DNA of 64,000 nt from Enterococcus mundtii. GTDB lineage: Bacteria > Bacillota > Bacilli > Lactobacillales > Enterococcaceae. Shown piece by piece: positions 19,928 through 26,867 of this stretch; positions within the stretch are counted from its first letter, which is position 1; each line of letters starts with the position of its first letter. The notes below the pieces were generated by a model. That model was given only the letters and a program-made list of their open reading frames with translations. It was not told the origin of the DNA and searched no databases. The stretch spans positions 2,370,001-2,434,000 of the forward strand of contig NZ_AP019810.1 of assembly GCF_013394305.1 (NCBI RefSeq), written 5' to 3'. The translations under genes were made by a program, and so were the position numbers.

Positions 19928-20854
19928 CTAATAGATGGCAGATGAATATTCAATAAACAGTGGGTATTCTGCGCTACCTGGTTTTGTTGATTCTTTGATG
20001 TTGAGATCACTCACAGAACTGAGGATGTAGTTACTAATCAGATAAGCGTCCGAGCTGTTAAACACGTCTTCGGAGTCTTCTATCGTAAGATTCTTGAAGG
20101 TTGACGATTTATACAGGGTAATCACTCCTGGAAATAACGTATCGCCAGAATTTTCAGTTCGTCTCTGAATCAAAATTTCCGAAAAAACTATCTCTGACAA
20201 AGCTTCTTGTATAGATTGTACACTCTTCGCATAATCCTTGATCAAGGAGTTTTCACTCAAGGGGGCGTCGGTTTTCAATTGGATGATGATGTTGTCGTTC
20301 ACCACATCTAATTTCTTATAGCTGATCTTATTGTCTTTAAGAATGCCTGACACCTCTTGACGTTTATACCAATCGTTTTTCATGGGTTCACCTCTCAAAA
20401 GCATGTAGTCGAGATTCGCCTTATACTTCTCATCAACAATTATAGGACTAAGATCGTTAATTATCGCCACTGATTGTGCCATGCTGTTGTATTTTTTAGA
20501 AATTTCTTCTTTATACCTATCGGATTTTAAATACGGATTCATTTGACTTTTGACATCATACTCCATCGCTTTCAACCACATGTGGTAAGTTCCGAAGGAA
20601 GCTTGAAGCGCATGGCTTTCAAACTTTCCACTTCCGTCAGGACCCCATAGGTGCTCGTAATCACTTAAAAAGTCTAACTCCGCTTCTATACTTTGGTGGA
20701 GAAGCTCCCAGTCCTCCTGATCCTCTATCCCGTAAGACCATCTGGTTTCGAGTGATTGCTTCATAATAGATGAGACTTCTTCGGCAGATGTCTTTGAACA
20801 GCCCCCTAATAAAAATGCCATCGTTATTAATCCAAAAAACATGAATTTCTTCAT
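19928..20854 (-). CDS. Prophage lipoprotein of unknown function
   Basis: The N terminus MKKFMFFGLITMAFLLGGC is a lipoprotein signal with lipobox LGGC, so Cys19 should be lipid-modified and the remaining 290 residues should face outside. No domain is recognised. The mature part is charged and largely helical-looking, with Trp-rich segments near the start. ATG 20854 has GAGGG upstream; an upstream in-frame ATG at 20947 would bury the signal peptide. It sits between integrase and repressor, a position where phages often carry lysogenic-conversion or superinfection-exclusion genes; that role is only inferred from place and localisation. Confidence 0.8.
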   Translation of the reverse strand: MKKFMFFGLITMAFLLGGCSKTSAEEVSSIMKQSLETRWSYGIEDQEDWELLHQSIEAELDFLSDYEHLWGPDGSGKFESHALQASFGTYHMWLKAMEYDVKSQMNPYLKSDRYKEEISKKYNSMAQSVAIINDLSPIIVDEKYKANLDYMLLRGEPMKNDWYKRQEVSGILKDNKISYKKLDVVNDNIIIQLKTDAPLSENSLIKDYAKSVQSIQEALSEIVFSEILIQRRTENSGDTLFPGVITLYKSSTFKNLTIEDSEDVFNSSDAYLISNYILSSVSDLNIKESTKPGSAEYPLFIEYSSAIY

Positions 20855-20902
20855 TCCATTCCCTCTTTCTGGTAAAATTATAGTTGTAAGCGTATAACAG
20901 TG

Positions 20903-20942
20903 CCCCAACCAAAGCCGCAAACTTTGAAGGGGTGTTTTTTTT
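20903..20942 (+). terminator. Terminator-like hairpin upstream of the toxin locus
   Basis: CCCC-AA-CAAAG pairs with CTTTG-AA-GGGG, followed by T8 (20935-20942) on the plus strand. No plus-strand gene precedes it, so it may insulate the toxin locus; in the other direction it would lie in the lipoprotein mRNA leader. Confidence 0.45.
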
Positions 20943-20960
20943 GTCAAAATCCATTTTGTA

Positions 20961-20989
20961 TTGTTCCGTAATCTACGTTTTGCTATACT
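20961..20989 (+). promoter_or_regulatory. Promoter of the toxin mRNA (RNA I)
   Basis: TTGTTC (20961-20966), a 17-bp spacer and TATACT (20984-20989) point right, with a start expected near 20996. Confidence 0.7.
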
Positions 20990-21026
20990 AGAAAAGGCAA
21001 CTTGCCCCGAAAGCGGGGTGATTCCA

Positions 21027-21110
21027 TTGTCAGAATTCGTATCATTAGTTATCGCACCACTTTTAGTGGGACTAGTATTGTTGCTGGTTGATCGTTGGTT
21101 AGATGATTAG
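21027..21110 (+). CDS. Fst/Ldr-family type I toxin peptide
   Basis: A 27-residue peptide is read from TTG 21027: it contains SLVIAPLLVGLVLLLVDRWL and ends DD. This matches the Fst toxin of plasmid pAD1 in spacing (five residues before SLVIAP) and in the single membrane helix followed by a charged end. Fst toxins insert in the membrane and stop growth. GGGGTGA 7 nt before the TTG is the ribosome site, partly within the 5' hairpin. It was not in the automatic range because of its size and TTG start. Confidence 0.88.
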   Translation: MSEFVSLVIAPLLVGLVLLLVDRWLDD

Positions 21111-21164
21111 ACGATAGCTGCGCAAGTTGTCGCTAACCCACACGCTTGTTGTCGCATCAAGCGC

Positions 21165-21235
21165 AAAAAGAAACCCCAACCTGTGGAGTAGGTTGGGGTT
21201 TTGTGATTCCATAAAAGAATCCGTATCATATCGCA
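21165..21235 (-). ncRNA. RNA II, antisense antitoxin RNA
   Basis: A convergent RNA of about 70 nt starts near 21234 from a consensus promoter and ends at the terminator shared with RNA I; on this strand the stem is followed by TTTCTTTTT. It carries the complement of the repeat GAATCCGTATCATATCGCACC (about 21218-21238), which nearly equals the sequence over the toxin start at 21033-21057. It should therefore pair with RNA I and block toxin translation. Confidence 0.8.
21171..21202. terminator. Bidirectional terminator shared by RNA I and RNA II
   Basis: AAACCCCAACCT (21171-21182) pairs perfectly with AGGTTGGGGTTT (21190-21201) over a 7-nt loop, with T-rich sequence on both exit sides. Confidence 0.9.
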
Positions 21236-21240
21236 CCCCA

Positions 21241-21269
21241 ATTGTAGCATGACGCTATTCTTATGTCAA
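21241..21269 (-). promoter_or_regulatory. Promoter of antisense RNA II
   Basis: On the minus strand TTGACA (21264-21269), a 17-bp spacer and TACAAT (21241-21246) form a near-consensus promoter, stronger than that of RNA I, as expected for an antitoxin RNA. It overlaps the end of the cI gene. Confidence 0.85.
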
Positions 21270-21992
21270 AACTTGACCAATCATATGAATATTGTCTTTC
21301 TCATCAGCATAAAAATCAGGATAAAGCCGATTGCCATTTTTATCTTTTTCACAATTGAGAGAGACTAGCCTAATTCTGTTTTCCTCTATATATAGCTTCT
21401 TTATAAAAGCTTCATCGTTGATTTCTACTGCCGCCAACATTCCGTTATGAATGTTTTTTGTTTCCTTAACAAAAATCACTTCGCCATCTTGAAATGTCGG
21501 GTGCATACTATCACCTGATACCTCGAAAGCTATGTCATAACTTGGTGGTGCATAATCTAGAGTAATTGTTTTAATTGGATGCTCTTTGTCGAAATTAATT
21601 GATCCGTAACCAGCCGTCATTTTACCATATATATTCACGTTATAATTAGTGGGATAGTCGACTATTTTGTTTTGTTCTTTCAATTGCTGTTCAGCAAAAC
21701 TATATACTTTTTGTTGCCGTTTTTGATCTAACTGATTGTAAATTGTTTCTATAGAAGATGATAGTCTATTTTCCTTAAACGTAGTATCAATATCACTTTT
21801 CATGACGCCGAAATAATCGGCTATTTTTTGGATTACTCCGTGTGACGGGTTTGATCTTAAATTCATATAGTCACTCATTGTTGAAGGGGAGATTCCTATT
21901 GATTCAGCCAACTTTTTTTGAGTGATTTTTTTTTCGGTGATGTATTTTTTTATATTTGCAGCGATTAAAGCATTTCTTTTCCTTTCGTCCAA
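21261..21992 (-). CDS. CI-like phage repressor (HTH plus S24 peptidase)
   Basis: This 243-residue protein keeps the prophage dormant. The N-terminal HTH_XRE domain contains ITQKKLAESIGISPSTMSDYM (about residues 25-45, shown here as one motif region). The C-terminal S24/LexA-like domain has the catalytic Ser in VSGDSMHPTF, Lys in AFIKKLY and an Ala-Gly cleavage site in MTAGYG, so RecA-stimulated self-cleavage is expected. The start is TTG at 21992: GGGAGGTG lies 5-7 nt upstream, whereas the upstream in-frame ATGs lie before that ribosome site. Its promoter overlaps operator sequence. Confidence 0.93.
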   Translation of the reverse strand: MDERKRNALIAANIKKYITEKKITQKKLAESIGISPSTMSDYMNLRSNPSHGVIQKIADYFGVMKSDIDTTFKENRLSSSIETIYNQLDQKRQQKVYSFAEQQLKEQNKIVDYPTNYNVNIYGKMTAGYGSINFDKEHPIKTITLDYAPPSYDIAFEVSGDSMHPTFQDGEVIFVKETKNIHNGMLAAVEINDEAFIKKLYIEENRIRLVSLNCEKDKNGNRLYPDFYADEKDNIHMIGQVLT

Positions 21993-22016
21993 CTCTACAC
22001 CTCCCAACATATTCAC

Positions 22017-22045
22017 ATTATACGAAAGTTTATTGAAAATGTAAA
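22017..22045 (-). promoter_or_regulatory. Repressor-maintenance promoter (leftward)
   Basis: On the minus strand TTTACA (22040-22045), a 17-bp spacer and TATAAT (22017-22022) drive cI. The spacer contains TACGAAAGTTTATTG (22021-22035, plus strand), which matches one half of the operator. Confidence 0.8.
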
Positions 22046-22053
22046 CAAATAAA

Positions 22054-22068
22054 TACGAAATTTTCGCA
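22054..22068. promoter_or_regulatory. Phage operator, left site
   Basis: TACGAAATTTTCGCA is a 15-bp inverted repeat with one mismatch to TACGAAA-N-TTTCGTA, midway between the two divergent promoters. Confidence 0.75.
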
Positions 22069-22076
22069 TTTTATTG

Positions 22077-22105
22077 TTGACAGTACGAAAATTTCGTATT
22101 ATTAT
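22077..22105 (+). promoter_or_regulatory. Lytic promoter (rightward) with embedded operator
   Basis: TTGACA (22077-22082), a 17-bp spacer and TATTAT (22100-22105). The perfect operator TACGAAAATTTCGTA (22084-22098) fills the spacer, so a bound repressor would exclude RNA polymerase. Confidence 0.88.
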
Positions 22106-22130
22106 TGTTTTATCGAAAGGCGGTGATATA

Positions 22131-22406
22131 ATGCAGACCTTGAAAGAATTGAGAATTTCTAGCGGTTTAACTCAGGGGGAGCTAGCAAAATTATTTGGGG
22201 TAACTCCTAGAACGATTCAGAACATGGAGAAAGATTCTTCTAACATAAAAGACAGCCTCTTAAAGAAATATATTGACGCTTTTGGCATCAGTTACGATAA
22301 TATTTTTTTAGGTAACGAATACGAAAATTTCGTACATCTGGAAAATAAGAAAAAATCAGTCATTTTAACTTTTGAGAGTAAACAACATAAACAGCTGACA
22401 AGCTAA
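22131..22406 (+). CDS. Cro-like HTH regulator
   Basis: The 91-residue protein is a small HTH_XRE DNA-binding protein: LTQGELAKLFGVTPRTIQNME (residues 11-31) is the helix-turn-helix. It is the first gene of the rightward transcript, divergent from cI, which marks it as the Cro partner. ATG 22131 has AAAGGCGGTGA upstream; a longer in-frame ORF would start before the promoter. A third perfect operator copy lies inside the gene at 22320-22334, so the C-terminal residues EYENFVH are encoded by operator DNA. Confidence 0.88.
   Translation: MQTLKELRISSGLTQGELAKLFGVTPRTIQNMEKDSSNIKDSLLKKYIDAFGISYDNIFLGNEYENFVHLENKKKSVILTFESKQHKQLTS
22320..22334. promoter_or_regulatory. Intragenic operator in cro
   Basis: TACGAAAATTTCGTA is identical to the lytic-promoter operator and lies 236 bp downstream of it, within the cro coding sequence. 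Confidence 0.8.
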
Positions 22407-22477
22407 TAACATAAAACCACTTGATTTGAGACTTATTATAGAAAAACGAGTCAGTGGAATTTAAGGAGGTGAAAAGG

Positions 22478-22648
22478 ATGGAGAAAGAAGCAAATGAAGT
22501 AAAAGTAAAACTGCTAGGGATGGATGAAGCAATAGAAAAAGTAGAGAGATATTTCGAGATACTCAAAGAAGCCAAGAAATTGGCGAATGAATTGGCTTCA
22601 ATGGAGTTTGATATCGTTTTTAACGAAGATAAAAAGAAGGAGATTTGA
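22478..22648 (+). CDS. Small early phage protein, coiled-coil-like
   Basis: A 56-residue, charged, helical-looking protein rich in Glu and Lys; no family recognised. ATG 22478 is set by AAGGAGGTGA 5 nt upstream, which favours it over an earlier in-frame ATG at 22454. It follows cro and lies 2 bp before the next gene. Confidence 0.7.
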   Translation: MEKEANEVKVKLLGMDEAIEKVERYFEILKEAKKLANELASMEFDIVFNEDKKKEI

Positions 22649-22650
22649 AA

Positions 22651-22929
22651 ATGGAAAAGAAATTGTTTTGCTTTGGGGATTCCAAGGAAAATGTAAAAAA
22701 AATGCCAAGCCACGTTGTAGTTGAAACGCAAGACGGGCTCATAATCGATGGTTTTGAACTCGACTATGTCCTAGCTGGTGGAGTAACAGCGCAACAACTC
22801 AGCGAGGATGTAGTAAAGATTAATGTGTCTTTCCTCGCTAAGTCGTACGATTACAAATTTAAAGAACAACATGACGTTACCAAAATTTTAGATTCGGTGG
22901 ATGTAAACTTCGCCCAAAAGATGGACTAA
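22651..22929 (+). CDS. Early phage protein of unknown function
   Basis: A 92-residue protein with no recognised domain; the middle reads VVVETQDGLIIDGFELDYV and looks beta-rich. ATG 22651 has AGAAGGAGA upstream. Its 3' end overlaps by 4 bp the end of a convergent minus-strand gene. Confidence 0.68.
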   Translation: MEKKLFCFGDSKENVKKMPSHVVVETQDGLIIDGFELDYVLAGGVTAQQLSEDVVKINVSFLAKSYDYKFKEQHDVTKILDSVDVNFAQKMD

Positions 22930-23114
22930 TTGTTATCTTCAAGAGCTTTGATTGCGGTTAATGATGCAATTTTTGCTGTCGCGATGATTAAGTTTCGAAT
23001 ATCATCTTTTTGGGTGTCTGATAACTCCGTCCTAACTGCCGCATCTATGATTGTATCCCAGTTGATTTCAGAATTATTTAGTATTTTGTCGATGCTTTTA
23101 GAATATTTATCCAT
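22926..23114 (-). CDS. Minus-strand small protein in the early region
   Basis: This 62-residue, acidic, apparently all-helical protein is read against the early operon. AAAGGAGA sits 7 nt before ATG 23114, and a TATAAT promoter with an inverted repeat at the start point lies upstream (23138-23167), so it looks like a real, separately regulated gene. No family is recognised. Its own promoter suggests expression in the lysogen or under separate repression. Confidence 0.65.
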   Translation of the reverse strand: MDKYSKSIDKILNNSEINWDTIIDAAVRTELSDTQKDDIRNLIIATAKIASLTAIKALEDNN

Positions 23115-23137
23115 CTAAGTTCTCCTTTCAATGTATT

Positions 23138-23167
23138 TCGGTATTCCAGTACCGATATCTAATTATA
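23138..23167 (-). promoter_or_regulatory. Promoter with operator-like palindrome for the 62-residue gene
   Basis: On the minus strand TATAAT (23162-23167) is followed at the expected start point by TCGGTA-TTCCAG-TACCGA (23138-23155), a perfect 6-6-6 inverted repeat unlike the CI operators. The -35 is weak. Confidence 0.5.
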
Positions 23168-23249
23168 GCAAAAGAGAAACTATATGGTCACAACAATAAA
23201 TAACTACCTGCATAGGATTTGCATTAATAGTTGAGGAGGAAAGAACAAA

Positions 23250-23327
23250 ATGACTGTGATCTATTTATTGATTTTAATCCTTCAAGTGATCAATTTATCC
23301 ATGCTGATAAAAATGTACAGAGACTAA
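23250..23327 (+). CDS. 25-residue hydrophobic peptide
   Basis: ATG 23250 with GAGGAGG 9-10 nt upstream opens a 25-codon ORF encoding MTVIYLLILILQVINLSM and a short polar tail: one membrane helix with a basic end. It may be a tiny membrane peptide; no family is recognised. Confidence 0.5.
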   Translation: MTVIYLLILILQVINLSMLIKMYRD

Positions 23328-23377
23328 TTTGTACCAATACAAAGTCAAAGGTGAGAAAGAAAAACGAGGTGAAATAA

Positions 23378-23569
23378 ATGCCAAGAAAACAAAAAGAACT
23401 AAACCTTATTTGCTACTCGGCAGATGGCACACGGTTAAAAATGAATCCTGAAACAGGTAAATTTGATCCACCTTTTGGTCCGCCTGAGGAGTTACAGATA
23501 GAGCTGTTACAAATAATTAACTGGCACCAATATGGTGTACGAGTAGTAAAAAAAGAAACTAAAGCATAA
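23378..23569 (+). CDS. Small early phage protein
   Basis: A 63-residue protein with a Pro-rich centre (KFDPPFGPPEE) and basic ends. Unrecognised. GAGGTGA lies 6 nt before ATG 23378. Confidence 0.65.
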   Translation: MPRKQKELNLICYSADGTRLKMNPETGKFDPPFGPPEELQIELLQIINWHQYGVRVVKKETKA

Positions 23570-23650
23570 ATGATTAGTATTGATTGTTTGAATGTTTAAT
23601 AGTAACTAATCAACTTGTTCAATATTTTTTAGAATAAGGAGGGCTGAATA

Positions 23651-23818
23651 ATGCCAATACGAAAGTCATTTACAAAACGATCCAATGACAAAATACTCTT
23701 AGCCGCACTAACTGAAAAAAAGCATCCAGTCCATCGAGTACGTCAATTACAAGCACTTTGCTATATCAGTTTATTTTTAAATGTCATTTTGTTGTCAGTT
23801 GTTTTTGCCATTTTATAG
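23651..23818 (+). CDS. Small membrane-anchored early protein
   Basis: A 55-residue ORF: the first 35 residues are basic (MPIRKSFTKRSNDK...) and the last 20 are hydrophobic (YISLFLNVILLSVVFAIL), suggesting a C-terminal membrane anchor. AAGGAGG lies upstream of ATG 23651. The next gene, rha, starts 17 bp later. Confidence 0.6.
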   Translation: MPIRKSFTKRSNDKILLAALTEKKHPVHRVRQLQALCYISLFLNVILLSVVFAIL

Positions 23819-23835
23819 AAGAGAGGAAGAGATTC

Positions 23836-24579
23836 ATGAGCGAGTTAGTAATTAAAAAAAATAAAGAAGCTGTTACTACGAGTTTGCAAGTTGCAGAAAG
23901 CTTCGAGAAAAAACACAGACATGTTTTAACAGCAATTGATGAACTAAAAGAGGGGGTTGCCGAAAATTGGGCAGACCTATTTTGGGAAGATACTTATGTT
24001 CATCCTCAAAACAAACAATCATATCGAATCATTTATATGAATAGAGACGGTTTTTCATTGTTGGCGATGGGGTTCACCGGTAAGAAGGCTTTAAATTTCA
24101 AACTTCAATATATTGAGGCCTTCAATAAGATGGAAAAAGAAATAAAAGATCCCTTAACATTACTCCCAAAAACTAAACGAGAAATGGCTCTGCTTGCTTT
24201 AGCTGCAAATGAAGAAACGAACGAAAGAGTGGATGCTATTGAGTCCGATTTAAATGACTTGAAGAACAATCAACTTCTAGCTGAACCAGACTATCGAACA
24301 ATTTCTAATATGGTCCGTAATAAGATCAGAATTCTCTGCGATCAGCAGCATTTAAATAGCGAAGCAAGAACTGAGTTGTTCAAAGATCTGAATGGTGGAA
24401 TTAAACGCATCACTGGAGCAGTTGCTAGAAATCGCATCAAAGCAAAGCAGTTTGATGATGTAATCGAGTTCATTAATAACTGGATGCCTTCTACAGCGAC
24501 GATGACCATTATTAAACAAACGGAGTTGTTAGAGGATGAATCGCAGAGAAGATTTGAAAAAAGGGAAAGTGATTGCTGA
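23836..24579 (+). CDS. Rha-family antirepressor with ORF6C-type C terminus
   Basis: The 247-residue protein has an N-terminal Rha domain: SLQVAESFEKKHRHVLTAI (residues 16-34) and YRIIYMNRDGFSLLAMGFTG (about residues 67-86) are its typical blocks. The C-terminal part (NKIRILCDQQ...FDDVIEFINNWMP) resembles the ORF6C domain of phage antirepressors. Such proteins regulate the switch to lytic growth. ATG 23836 is preceded by GAGAGGAAGAG; the longer upstream reading has no ribosome site. Confidence 0.88.
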   Translation: MSELVIKKNKEAVTTSLQVAESFEKKHRHVLTAIDELKEGVAENWADLFWEDTYVHPQNKQSYRIIYMNRDGFSLLAMGFTGKKALNFKLQYIEAFNKMEKEIKDPLTLLPKTKREMALLALAANEETNERVDAIESDLNDLKNNQLLAEPDYRTISNMVRNKIRILCDQQHLNSEARTELFKDLNGGIKRITGAVARNRIKAKQFDDVIEFINNWMPSTATMTIIKQTELLEDESQRRFEKRESDC

Positions 24580-24667
24580 TCAATGGTGGCATGACAATAA
24601 GTCAACTATCTTAAGTCAACAGGTAATCAATAAACAAAAGAAATGGCAGGAAATTAAATGGAACTAA
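24536..24667 (+). CDS. 43-residue basic protein
   Basis: A small Trp-rich basic ORF (MNRREDLKKGKVIADQWW...) overlapping the end of rha and the start of the zinc-ribbon gene. The GGAG ribosome site is weakly placed. Kept because it links two overlapping reading frames tightly. Confidence 0.45.
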   Translation: MNRREDLKKGKVIADQWWHDNKSTILSQQVINKQKKWQEIKWN

Positions 24668-24822
24668 GACAAAAAATAAAAGAGTATCTATTTTACAGAC
24701 ATGTTTTTTATTGTCCGGATTGTCGCTATACATTACGCCTTAGTAATAAGTTGCTACAACAGTGTCATCCATGGGATGGACCGTATTGTCCAAAGTGTGG
24801 AGAAAAAATACAAAAAAAGTGA
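24658..24822 (+). CDS. 54-residue zinc-ribbon protein
   Basis: CPDC (residues 20-23) and CPKC (residues 46-49) form a likely four-cysteine zinc site in a basic protein. AGGAAA precedes ATG 24658. Function unknown; nucleic-acid binding is possible. Confidence 0.6.
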   Translation: MELRQKIKEYLFYRHVFYCPDCRYTLRLSNKLLQQCHPWDGPYCPKCGEKIQKK

Positions 24823-24878
24823 CTCCGCCTGCAAGCATAGAGTCACTAAAGAAAACGCATCTAAGGAGATGTTAACAC

Positions 24879-25229
24879 ATGGAAAAAGAACTTTCCACTC
24901 TAGATCAATATTTGACTGACCCTGATTGGGGAAAAATGAATATTAAAGGAACAAATAACCGAAAAATTAGACGAAATCTTTTGACGGATGAAGAACTAGC
25001 ATGTGATCAAGATGATCTGGGGAATTTTGTGAGTATCTATGACCATGTCTATCTTATCCATCTATCAAAACATTCAAATAAACCAGAATATATCTACGTC
25101 ATCGAAGATGGCTTGATTGATGCGCTTGAAGAGTACGAGAGGGGAAATTTGATCGATATCTCATACTACGGACAAGGGAAAAAATACATTGCTGAAATGG
25201 AGGCGGTATTCGATGAGCGAAACGAATGA
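24879..25229 (+). CDS. Early phage protein of unknown function
   Basis: A 116-residue acidic protein with AAGGAGA upstream of ATG 24879. It contains YDHVYLIHLSKHSNKPEYIY and ends inside the start of the sak3 gene (17-bp overlap). No family recognised; position before a recombination gene suggests a role in DNA metabolism, but this is only context. Confidence 0.7.
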   Translation: MEKELSTLDQYLTDPDWGKMNIKGTNNRKIRRNLLTDEELACDQDDLGNFVSIYDHVYLIHLSKHSNKPEYIYVIEDGLIDALEEYERGNLIDISYYGQGKKYIAEMEAVFDERNE

Positions 25230-25887
25230 AACTACAAATTTTGAAAAGCTATTTAGTAGAAAACTTAGTAAGTCTCTAAAGAAGAAGGGTAAGTTCGATT
25301 ATCTGTCATGGGCACGAGCGTGGGAGATGATGAAAAAGGACGATCCAGAGGCAAGAGTATCCATAAATGAGTATAAACATTATAGAGTAATTTCAGGAAC
25401 GCACCAAGACTTTCTGGTTGAAGAGTACAAACCTTATTTGACAGATGAAACAGGAACTTATGTATCTGTGTCTGTCACGCTAAGAGGTAGGACTGAGACA
25501 GAACTTTTCCCGGTGACAGATTACAACAATAAGCCAATTGCTAAACCGGATGCAAGTCAGATTAATAACTCGGTTAAGCGTTGTTTTGTTAAAGCTTTAG
25601 CTCTCCATGGGTTAGGATTACACGTTTATCAAGGGGAAGATATTCCAGCTCCACCAAAAATTGATACAAAAAAATTGAATATGCTTGAAGAAATAATTAA
25701 TAACTTCAATGGAGAAATGGGCGAAGATATGGTGCCTACATTAATCGAATTTGTTAACGAACAGACTGTTAAACGGAATCTAATTGCTGAGAAAGTAAAT
25801 GCTCTTGAAGATTTAACTTATGAACAATGCGGATTGATGGAAAGAGCAATTGCTAAAAAACGAAATGAATTAAACAAGAAGAAGTGA
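25213..25887 (+). CDS. Sak3-type single-strand annealing protein (DUF1071)
   Basis: The 224-residue protein matches the Sak3/DUF1071 annealing proteins, which promote phage homologous recombination. Diagnostic segments are FDYLSWARAWEMMKK (residues 29-43), YVSVSVTLRGRTE, the SQINNSVKRCFVKALALHGLGL stretch (about residues 115-136, helix-rich) and YQGEDIP. ATG 25213 has GGAGGCGG upstream. It stands with an HNH nuclease gene, as in many Firmicute phages. Confidence 0.85.
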   Translation: MSETNETTNFEKLFSRKLSKSLKKKGKFDYLSWARAWEMMKKDDPEARVSINEYKHYRVISGTHQDFLVEEYKPYLTDETGTYVSVSVTLRGRTETELFPVTDYNNKPIAKPDASQINNSVKRCFVKALALHGLGLHVYQGEDIPAPPKIDTKKLNMLEEIINNFNGEMGEDMVPTLIEFVNEQTVKRNLIAEKVNALEDLTYEQCGLMERAIAKKRNELNKKK

Positions 25888-25892
25888 TGTAA

Positions 25893-26579
25893 GTGTTTAA
25901 TTCATTAATTGATTCCTATTCAGCAGTTCTTAGAAAGTTCAAAGGAAAAGACATTGTCGCAACAATCAACGAAGAAGTAAACATCGAACGACTTAAAACG
26001 ATGTACGAAGGCTATGAAGGTGATCGGATCATTGAAATTCGCTTTATTGATCCACGTCGCTTCACAGCCCAACAAAGAAATTTCATCTATGCGCTCATAG
26101 GGGATATATTCATCGATACAGGTACACCAACGGACTTCTGGAAAGAATTCTTCTACGTTCGTTTTGAAGGTGTCACAGGGCGAAAAATAAGCCTCAAGGA
26201 CGAATCGGATACAACTGTAAGTGACGTAAACATCCTAGCAAATATCATCTTAGATTTCATCTTTGAACATCATATTCCATTCAAAGAAGGCTATGAAATC
26301 TTACCAGCGAATCAAGAATACTATTTCTACAAGTGTATTACGAAAAGAGTCTGTTGTATCTGTGGAAGAACAGGAGCTGACATTGATCATTTCGATAAAG
26401 CGTTGGGTAGACGGAAACGTAAGAAAATTGATCATTCAGAATACACTTACGCAGGACTTTGTAGAATACACCACACAGAAAAACATCAATTAGGTGTAAC
26501 TAATTTTAAGAACAAGTATCAAATAAAAGGGATTAAGTTAAATCAAGAGACAATCAAAAAACTTAATATAGGTGGTTAA
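25893..26579 (+). CDS. Phage HNH-type nuclease
   Basis: The 228-residue protein ends in a compact HNH-like zinc nuclease domain: CCICGRTGADIDHFDKALG (about residues 152-170) and GLCRIHHTEKH (about residues 190-200). This corresponds to the putative HNHc nuclease found beside annealing proteins in phages. The GTG start at 25893 follows GAAGTGATG. It probably processes recombination or replication intermediates. Confidence 0.82.
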   Translation: MFNSLIDSYSAVLRKFKGKDIVATINEEVNIERLKTMYEGYEGDRIIEIRFIDPRRFTAQQRNFIYALIGDIFIDTGTPTDFWKEFFYVRFEGVTGRKISLKDESDTTVSDVNILANIILDFIFEHHIPFKEGYEILPANQEYYFYKCITKRVCCICGRTGADIDHFDKALGRRKRKKIDHSEYTYAGLCRIHHTEKHQLGVTNFKNKYQIKGIKLNQETIKKLNIGG

Positions 26580-26580
26580 A

Positions 26581-26865
26581 GTGAGCAGACGTTACGATAT
26601 TGAATCTCATTTGGAAGAATTAAACAAAACCGAAAGACGGTTGCATGAAGAGATAAATACGCTAGAGAGTGAAATAGATTCTCTAGAAGAAGAATTAGAA
26701 GATTTAGAGTCAGATTATTGGGATATCCAAAAAGAAATCGATGTTCTTAAATTTGAATTAAATAACTTATCAGATGAAGAAGATGATGAAGAATATATAG
26801 CTGAAAAGTGGTTAAACCAGGAAGAAAGTTTGTTTGATAATTTTGAATTAATTAAGGAGGAATAG
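26581..26865 (+). CDS. Acidic coiled-coil phage protein
   Basis: A 94-residue protein with a heptad-like coiled coil over residues 8-70 (LEELNKTERRLHEEINTLES...) and a very acidic C terminus. GTG 26581 is favoured over GTG 26572 because GGTGG sits 6 nt before it. Unrecognised function. Confidence 0.68.
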   Translation: MSRRYDIESHLEELNKTERRLHEEINTLESEIDSLEEELEDLESDYWDIQKEIDVLKFELNNLSDEEDDEEYIAEKWLNQEESLFDNFELIKEE

Positions 26866-26867
26866 TC

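Larger units (their letters stand above)
20996..21205 (+). ncRNA. RNA I, mRNA of the Fst-type toxin
   Basis: The transcript would begin near 20996, form a 5' hairpin CCCCG-AAAG-CGGGG (21005-21018) that can hide the ribosome site, carry the toxin ORF and stop at the hairpin 21171-21202. It contains sequence GATTCCAT...GAATTCGTATCA...TATCGCACC that recurs beyond the terminator, where the antisense RNA is made, as in the pAD1 par locus. Confidence 0.82.

Noticed and set aside
23585-23605. TTGTTTGAATGTTTAATAGTAA resembles the type B promoter parts.
   Set aside because: The spacing between the boxes is 9 bp instead of 17 and no hairpin follows.
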